Shown: positions 59,181 to 64,000 of the stretch, one piece after another
Layout of the letters: each line of letters opens with the position of its first letter
Position numbering within the stretch: the stretch's first letter is position 1
Assembly (NCBI GenBank): GCA_902702965.1
Contig: CACRXP010000425.1
Location: 373,100-437,099 of the forward strand
From: Spirometra erinaceieuropaei
Lineage: Eukaryota; Platyhelminthes; Cestoda; Diphyllobothriidea; Diphyllobothriidae
Direction of reading: 5' to 3'
DNA: 64,000 nt
Program-made: the position numbers and the translations under genes
Notes under the pieces: generated by a model
What the model saw: only the letters and a program-made list of their open reading frames with translations
Database searches by the model: none
What the model was told of the DNA's origin: nothing

Positions 59181-60229
59181 CATTATAACATAATGCTGTG
59201 TTTAGTCGTTGCTTGCATTATCATCCGAGTACAATATGTCTTTCCACCTATCCAAACTGTCTTAAGGATCAGTCTAGTGTCACGTCGTTCAACTCACTCC
59301 TATACCTGTTGTCCAGATGCACAAAGCGGCAGAAACGTCTGCAAATGTGTATGTTTGGACAAAATAAATCACTTGGCTCGCTGCCCTGCAATTTTTGTCC
59401 ACTAGCCTTTCGGAAGCCAGGTTCTTAGAAACATTTGCAGCTCTACAGAGGAGATTCAAAACCGAACATAACCGCTATCGACCGCGACAGAAATTGCCGA
59501 TCTGCCATCATCCTATGGGTATCCAGTACCCCTTTTTGTTCTTTGCCGTCACATTCAAGATAAGCAATGGGTTATTTTTATTTTCATGAAGTTTACAAGC
59601 ATGTGGTGCGTCATCCAAACCATTTTAAAGTAAACGATCCCAACCAGCCTTATCATTTTTTAAAGAAGGGTTTCACTGACATGGAAACACCCGTGTCTGG
59701 CGAGGTAGTCTGCAGTTAGCAGTCGTCTAGGCGAACAAACCGTGAAAATGCCTACTGGAAAGTGATTCACTGGAAGAGGAAACAATTGTTCATGAAAGGA
59801 GGGCAAGTGCAGAGGCCAGTTAACGCTCCCCTTCCAGTGGCTTGGAAAGGCTCGAAGTGCTTGCATTCTCTGCATATTCGTACATCAGAGGTCGGCTGCT
59901 GGCACCGAGAGAGTCAAGGTGGCCGGCGGATTCTAGCCAATGGCGGAGAGCCCGTTCGTTTTGGGGGTGCGTCATTCGGACGCCGAGGTAGGAGTCATCC
60001 TCCAGAGGACAGCTCCAGGTCTTGTGGAGGGTGTTGACTCGCGGTGTGGAGGCCGATATAACCCTTCCGGCCACTTCCGCTTCGCAGGCAGACGCACTCC
60101 GTGGAGGGTTGGTTGAACGGGAGGAGTTGGGCGGGAAATCTAAAGGAAAGTTGTTGATTACGTAAGCTCAAACGCCGGTCAAAGAGAGCGCATTAACTGA
60201 TAAGATGCAGACCCGGTCTCAGGAATAGG
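59181..60229. other. No gene recognised
   Basis: A GC-richer patch at 59870-60130 has overlapping frames on both strands without a domain. Confidence 0.3.
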
Positions 60230-60300
60230 TTACTTATTCACCCGAAGTTTCAAATTCATGACCACATCCATCACTAGAAGCAGACAGATGCAATTGACTC
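60230..60300 (-). repeat. Decayed hammerhead-like repeat
   Basis: On the minus strand TAGTGATGGATGTGG (60273-60287 region) precedes GAATTTGAAACTTCGG. GAAAC is kept, CTGATGA is altered and stem II is lost. Confidence 0.35.
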
Positions 60301-60705
60301 ATGGGGAATGCGTTATTTGTGGGCTGTGAGTACACCGTCCGGTAAATACTGAGTTGTAGCCCACGCTCAAGCCACCGAGCACAGGTTTGACTTCAACTAT
60401 CGACATTCGGCGTAGTAATTGCTTCGGTTCGCATCAACTACTTTGCCGTGTTGTTTCGCTCATCTGTTCCAGTTACCAGATTAGAGCTGATTTCCTTCAA
60501 AGCTATTGAAGGAGCTCGGAGGTGGGGTCTCAAGACCGGATTAACCAGATTCCGCCGTTTGGAAAAAAGAAGTGACAAAGCACAGTGCATGAAGAATCAC
60601 GTACCTTGGTTTTTCCGTAGGATTTACGGATGTGAAATGCTCTATTCTGCAAGTATAAGAAAAGGCCCAACAGCCTTTGCCGAAGACCTCGCGATTTTAT
60701 TAAGT
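60301..60705. other. Nothing recognised
   Basis: No conserved frame or family. Confidence 0.3.
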
Positions 60706-60707
60706 TA

Positions 60708-61545
60708 CAGTAGGTGACATGGTTCATGAAAAATCAACTAGAATTCCGAAATATGATCCCGGTTAGGATGGATTATTTAAGTGAGGTTGTAGTATTGATT
60801 GTCATTCGACAGAACAAAATATTTTAGCCCCGCCAGGATACCAGCCAAAAATGACTAATTATGTAACATACGTTTATCCACTAAAAGTTGATGCCCTTAT
60901 TAGTTTAAAATATTTTATAAAAGCACGCATAGGAGTATTTTAATGCTCACGTCATAGTTAGTTACATCTTCGATATTTTTACTCGAGCAATTTTATTTTG
61001 CAATTCCAAATAAGTTCGTAATTATGAAATCTTGTAAGGCCGTAAAATGTCAATGCAAATAACATCGCATTTATGCGTTTCTTAATGCTCTTTTTAAAGC
61101 ACGCAACATTGTCCATGCTCACGGTAGGGCTTATGAGTTTTGTATGCCATCTTATTAATGGCATAGAAGCATGCATTATTTTTTTTAATGGAAAGTGTAC
61201 AGTCTGTATAATTTGGAAACCCCGAAGGCAAGTAAAACGATGAGTTGGGTTCAAAACCACCCGGAAAAGAACTTAAAGCTAGAAGGTAATAGTTCGTTAG
61301 TAAAAATATGAAAAGAACGTAATTTATAACAAAAGGAGTACAAAAGCAATATTTCGTACATGATCCCCCTAAAACATTTTTGGAAATTTAGGGGCATCGA
61401 CATTCACTGGTGCAATCCATATTACTTAACTGACCACTTTTAACGCGTATACTTCTTGACGGTGGCCGGAAGGACACGCAGTCAAAAGCTACCATCATGT
61501 CGTACCCTAAATGTCTTGGGATTCTGTTGCATGATGGTAACAGAT
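60708..61545. mobile_element. Foldback element FB8 (degraded)
   Basis: The left end CAGTAGGTGACATGGTTCAT follows a TA. The left arm carries FB-type blocks (GGATTATTTAAGTGAGGTTG, GCCAGGATACCAGCC). A weak right arm (GCAGTCAAAAGCTACCATC at 61480) is recognisable to ~61545, but the last ~90 bp and the right terminus are missing. It is the most divergent copy in the window. Confidence 0.6.
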
Positions 61546-61659
61546 TGCATAGGGGGTTGTGCGGGGGGAGGCATAACTCTGATAGTAGTATTGACCGGAA
61601 ACTGACTCATTCCCCTGAGCCTCGCATTTAGCCTACTTTACAAAGCTAATGTTGATGCT

Positions 61660-61835
61660 GGGCCAACCCTAATGTTGGCGCTTAAGGCTAGGGCCAGGGT
61701 TAAGTTTAAGGGTTAAAATCGGGGTTGGAATTAAGGTCAGGGTTAGTGCCAGGTTGAAGTGTTTAGGTTAGGATTGGCGTTAAAACCAGGCTTAGAGTTA
61801 GGGTTAGGGTCAGTATTTTGCTGTTACGCTTATGG
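61660..61835. repeat. Telomere-like (TTAGGG)n-like tract
   Basis: Degenerate GGTTAG units, clearest at 61796-61812 (GAGTTAGGGTTAGGGTC). Confidence 0.7.
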
Positions 61836-62520
61836 GTTACAGGCGTCCTTCCTTCCCGTTTTGTCAGTCATGCCACATACGATACCATCGTCAGTGCATA
61901 TTCTTGCCGCCAAGACGACACGAAACGTTGGTTAGCTCAGCTGGTAATCATCAAACAGTTTTAGTTGTAACAGGTTTCAACACCTGCAACACTCTCTCAC
62001 GGAGCTAGCCAAGTCGCGAATGAATACTGTCGACAGCTTGATTTAGCAGGAATGCTGATTGTCTACAAACAGCCAGTGAATGGTCAAGCGCCCACTGAGA
62101 TGATGTCCTCTAACCCATAAGAGGAGTAAAGATGTTGTTTCTTACGTGATGAACAAGACGACATAATCGGCATCCTCAAATTGCCACCCTGACATTTTCG
62201 AGTCTTCCTACTTCAAAATTCGAAATGTTGCCGTCTCTTCGGAGAACACAAGCCACCTTGGGAAATGTGTCGCTTTAGGGTAAGCAACGGGTTACGGCTG
62301 TCAGACACCGAAATAGAAGGACTTAGGGGATGAGCTTTCAACAAAATTAGTCCGCACCAACATGGTTATTTAAAATAGAGCCAGGCTCGAAAAATACGCA
62401 TTTGTTGACTCAATGTATCCAAAATCACACCGAAGGCACTCAGTTAACGCCTCTTTAGGGAGCATAGACCCACCGCTAAATTACGGGTCCCTATTCGCGT
62501 TTCCTAACTTGAGCCCCGAA
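61836..62520. other. No gene recognised; tRNA-like relic
   Basis: 61929-61975 has GGTTAGCTCAGCTGGTAA (box A) and GGTTTCAACACC (damaged box B). The arms do not pair well, so it is a SINE or pseudo-tRNA relic, not a functional tRNA. Confidence 0.35.
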
Positions 62521-62645
62521 GCTTACCCTAACCCTAACCTTACTAGACCCCAACCTGGCCATAATCCTAATCCAAACCCTAACACTGACCCTAACTAACT
62601 CTCACCCACTGGAATTTAGGGCAAGGCCTCTCTCTAGAACGGGTT
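62521..62645. repeat. Telomere-like CCCTAA tract with shared flank
   Basis: CCCTAACCCTAACCTTACTA starts at 62526 and units continue to ~62597. The flank CACTGGAATTTAGGGCAAGG parallels GGAATTGGGAGTAAGG at 34.8 kb. Confidence 0.65.
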
Positions 62646-62904
62646 GTCTATATTCCCGTGCCTGACTGGGAGGGATTTTCAAGAGACGCCAGCGGCGTGC
62701 CATAAATGGACTTTTTTTTACTTGAATTAAACAGATAAATTATAAAATTCAGAACAGAACTGTAATACCCTCATTGCCGACGTTAATTGCAGTCATTCGT
62801 GGATTTTCTATGCGTATTCAGTAGAGGTGTGTCAGCAATAGTTTTGCTTTTGCAAGGCCTTAATAAAAGCTTAATTCCGTAAGGTTTGTAAAAAAGCGGT
62901 CCTA
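62646..62904. other. Nothing recognised
   Basis: AT-rich spacer. Confidence 0.3.
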
Positions 62905-63356
62905 TGTGATTATGTAGCCGCACCTGAGGTAAACAAAGCCCAGCCACCTGTAATACGGGGCAGGTGGTAGTGGGGTCTTTACAAGTGGGGTCGGATAACG
63001 CACAGGCGATGAGGTCAAGTAATCGTATGTGAAAGGAAAGCTATTGGAAATGCGAGGTTGTACTTTGAGTGGTTGTGAAATAGTTGCCCTAACCCCCAAC
63101 CCTAACCCTTGACCGCAGCCCTAAACCCTGACCCTGAAACATCCAACGCGAAAGTTAAAAGGAGAAGACAGGCCGAAAGTCAAGAAACACCACCGACATG
63201 GAGCCAAAAAAGTAGATAGGGCAACAAAGAAACCAGGCGTCCAACAGAACACGCATCGCAACCTACAGCAACACCATGCCAACTTAATCACACCAACTCA
63301 AACTAATTAAGTAGGCCAACAGTACTGTGTTCATCAGGTGCCGCTACATAATCACA
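62905..63356. mobile_element. TIR element carrying a telomere-like tract, copy 2
   Basis: The left end begins TGTGATTATGTAGCCGCACC. The right end is its complement with one mismatch over 23 bp (63334-63356). TA lies outside both ends (62903-62904 and 63357-63358). Inside is a CCCTAA tract at 63088-63140. Internal blocks (CACCTGAGGTAAACAAAGCC, CACCTGTAATACGGGGCAGG, and GTACTGTTGG in complement) recur at 26.0-26.3 kb. It is ~452 bp and non-coding. Confidence 0.8.
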
Positions 63357-63704
63357 TATTAACAAGCTCTTTTCGCTCCCAGGATATCTAATACGTCCTT
63401 TATTCCGGCTGAAATCTAAGGGAATGTCATCATTATCTTTACATCGAGTCGTTTCGAGAAGCGGGACTACGCTTCAGCAGCGTAAGTTTGTATGAAATTC
63501 CAAAGTATGCGATTGTTTTGGCGGCTCATTAAAACGGACACAAGATCTAATGTCACTGCACTTTGCACTGCCCATCAACTTATCATCTGCACAAAAAATG
63601 AACGCGCCGATGGATCCTGAGCTGTAACCTGTCTCGACTAATGGGACAGAAATTTCTCCCTACTGGCCGACCCGCAGACAGTCGACAGACCAGTAGTTCG
63701 AACG
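63357..63704. other. Nothing recognised
   Basis: No conserved frame or family. Confidence 0.3.
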
Positions 63705-63935
63705 TCGATTTAGACGATGTCCACCGTGTGTTCCACAGCAGAGCGAAAGCGGGGGCTGTGACTTAGGCATGAATTACTTGTAGTGATAGTAGGCTTGCGC
63801 TGCATCTGCCGCACTCCTTCCTCCTCCCCCACCCGTATATAGGTATCATGACGGTGGTCAAGATGACCCGAGGACGCAGGTGGCTGACACGGTGTAAACC
63901 CGCACGTAGGCGTACCACCACGCCGCCCCGGTTTG
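63705..63935 (-). repeat. Dispersed family-B repeat
   Basis: ACGATGTCCACCGTGTGTTCC, GGCTTGCGCTGCATCTGCCG and CCCGCACGTAGGCGTACCACC-type blocks occur in the orientation seen at 11.3 kb. The short minus frames across it are repeat-derived. Confidence 0.65.
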
Positions 63936-64000
63936 CAACAAACACTTGACGCCAAAAAAAATAGGACAGCATCACGGATGCCCAAGTGGCGCGGCGTGGG

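Noticed and set aside
1..64000. Bacterial-type features (operons, CRISPR, Shine-Dalgarno sites, terminators)
   Set aside because: The gene structure, splice donor, SINEs and retroelements are eukaryotic. No regularly spaced repeat array of CRISPR type is present.

Overview
The window is eukaryotic, invertebrate nuclear DNA. It has spliced-gene architecture, a metazoan zfh-1/ZEB-type transcription factor, vertebrate-type (TTAGGG) telomere-like tracts, tRNA-derived SINEs and Penelope-like retroelements. A flatworm, probably a repeat-rich tapeworm, is my best guess. That is inference from overall character, not from a marker gene. Gene density is very low: one host exon is convincing in 64 kb, and nearly all other recognisable content is mobile or repetitive.

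Layout. 1-1887 is the start of an intron of a minus-strand gene whose large first coding exon lies at 1888-3753. It encodes three C2H2/C2HC fingers, a homeodomain and a PLDLS CtBP motif, and ends in a consensus phase-0 splice donor. GC-rich DNA at 3.75-4.55 kb with two CCAAT boxes is the likely promoter/5' leader. 5-8.5 kb holds SINE pieces and AT-rich DNA. From 8.5 kb to the end the DNA is a mosaic of repeat families: (1) eight ~1-kb foldback elements with very long inverted arms, CAGT... termini and TA target duplications (9.5, 12.8, 17.2, 22.4, 27.9, 34.9, 41.5, 60.7 kb); (2) a ~410-bp short-TIR element (8.5 kb, and nested in the 34.9-kb foldback); (3) a tRNA-derived SINE family; (4) a longer dispersed family ('B') in at least ten pieces; (5) degenerate (TTAGGG)n-like tracts, two of them enclosed by terminal inverted repeats; (6) hammerhead-ribozyme-like motifs at 16.7 and 31.2 kb with decayed relatives; (7) two Penelope-like element pieces at 52.9-53.5 kb (decayed) and 55-56.4 kb (reverse transcriptase plus GIY-YIG endonuclease, one in-frame stop). 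Four GC-rich islands (14.4-15.3, 19.45-20.45, 27.12-27.7, 50.76-51.56 kb) stand out from the repeats and may be regulatory DNA or unrecognised 5' exons, possibly of the same zfh-1-like gene. A 101-bp assembly gap is at 51642-51742.

Most informative observations: a foldback element caught inside the second copy of a 285-bp tandem duplication, so the neighbouring copy serves as an empty site and shows the TA target duplication; a TIR-bounded element carrying a telomere-like tract, seen twice; and hammerhead-like cores in a genome that also carries Penelope-like elements, a retroelement class known to carry such ribozymes. All boundaries of repeats were judged by eye.
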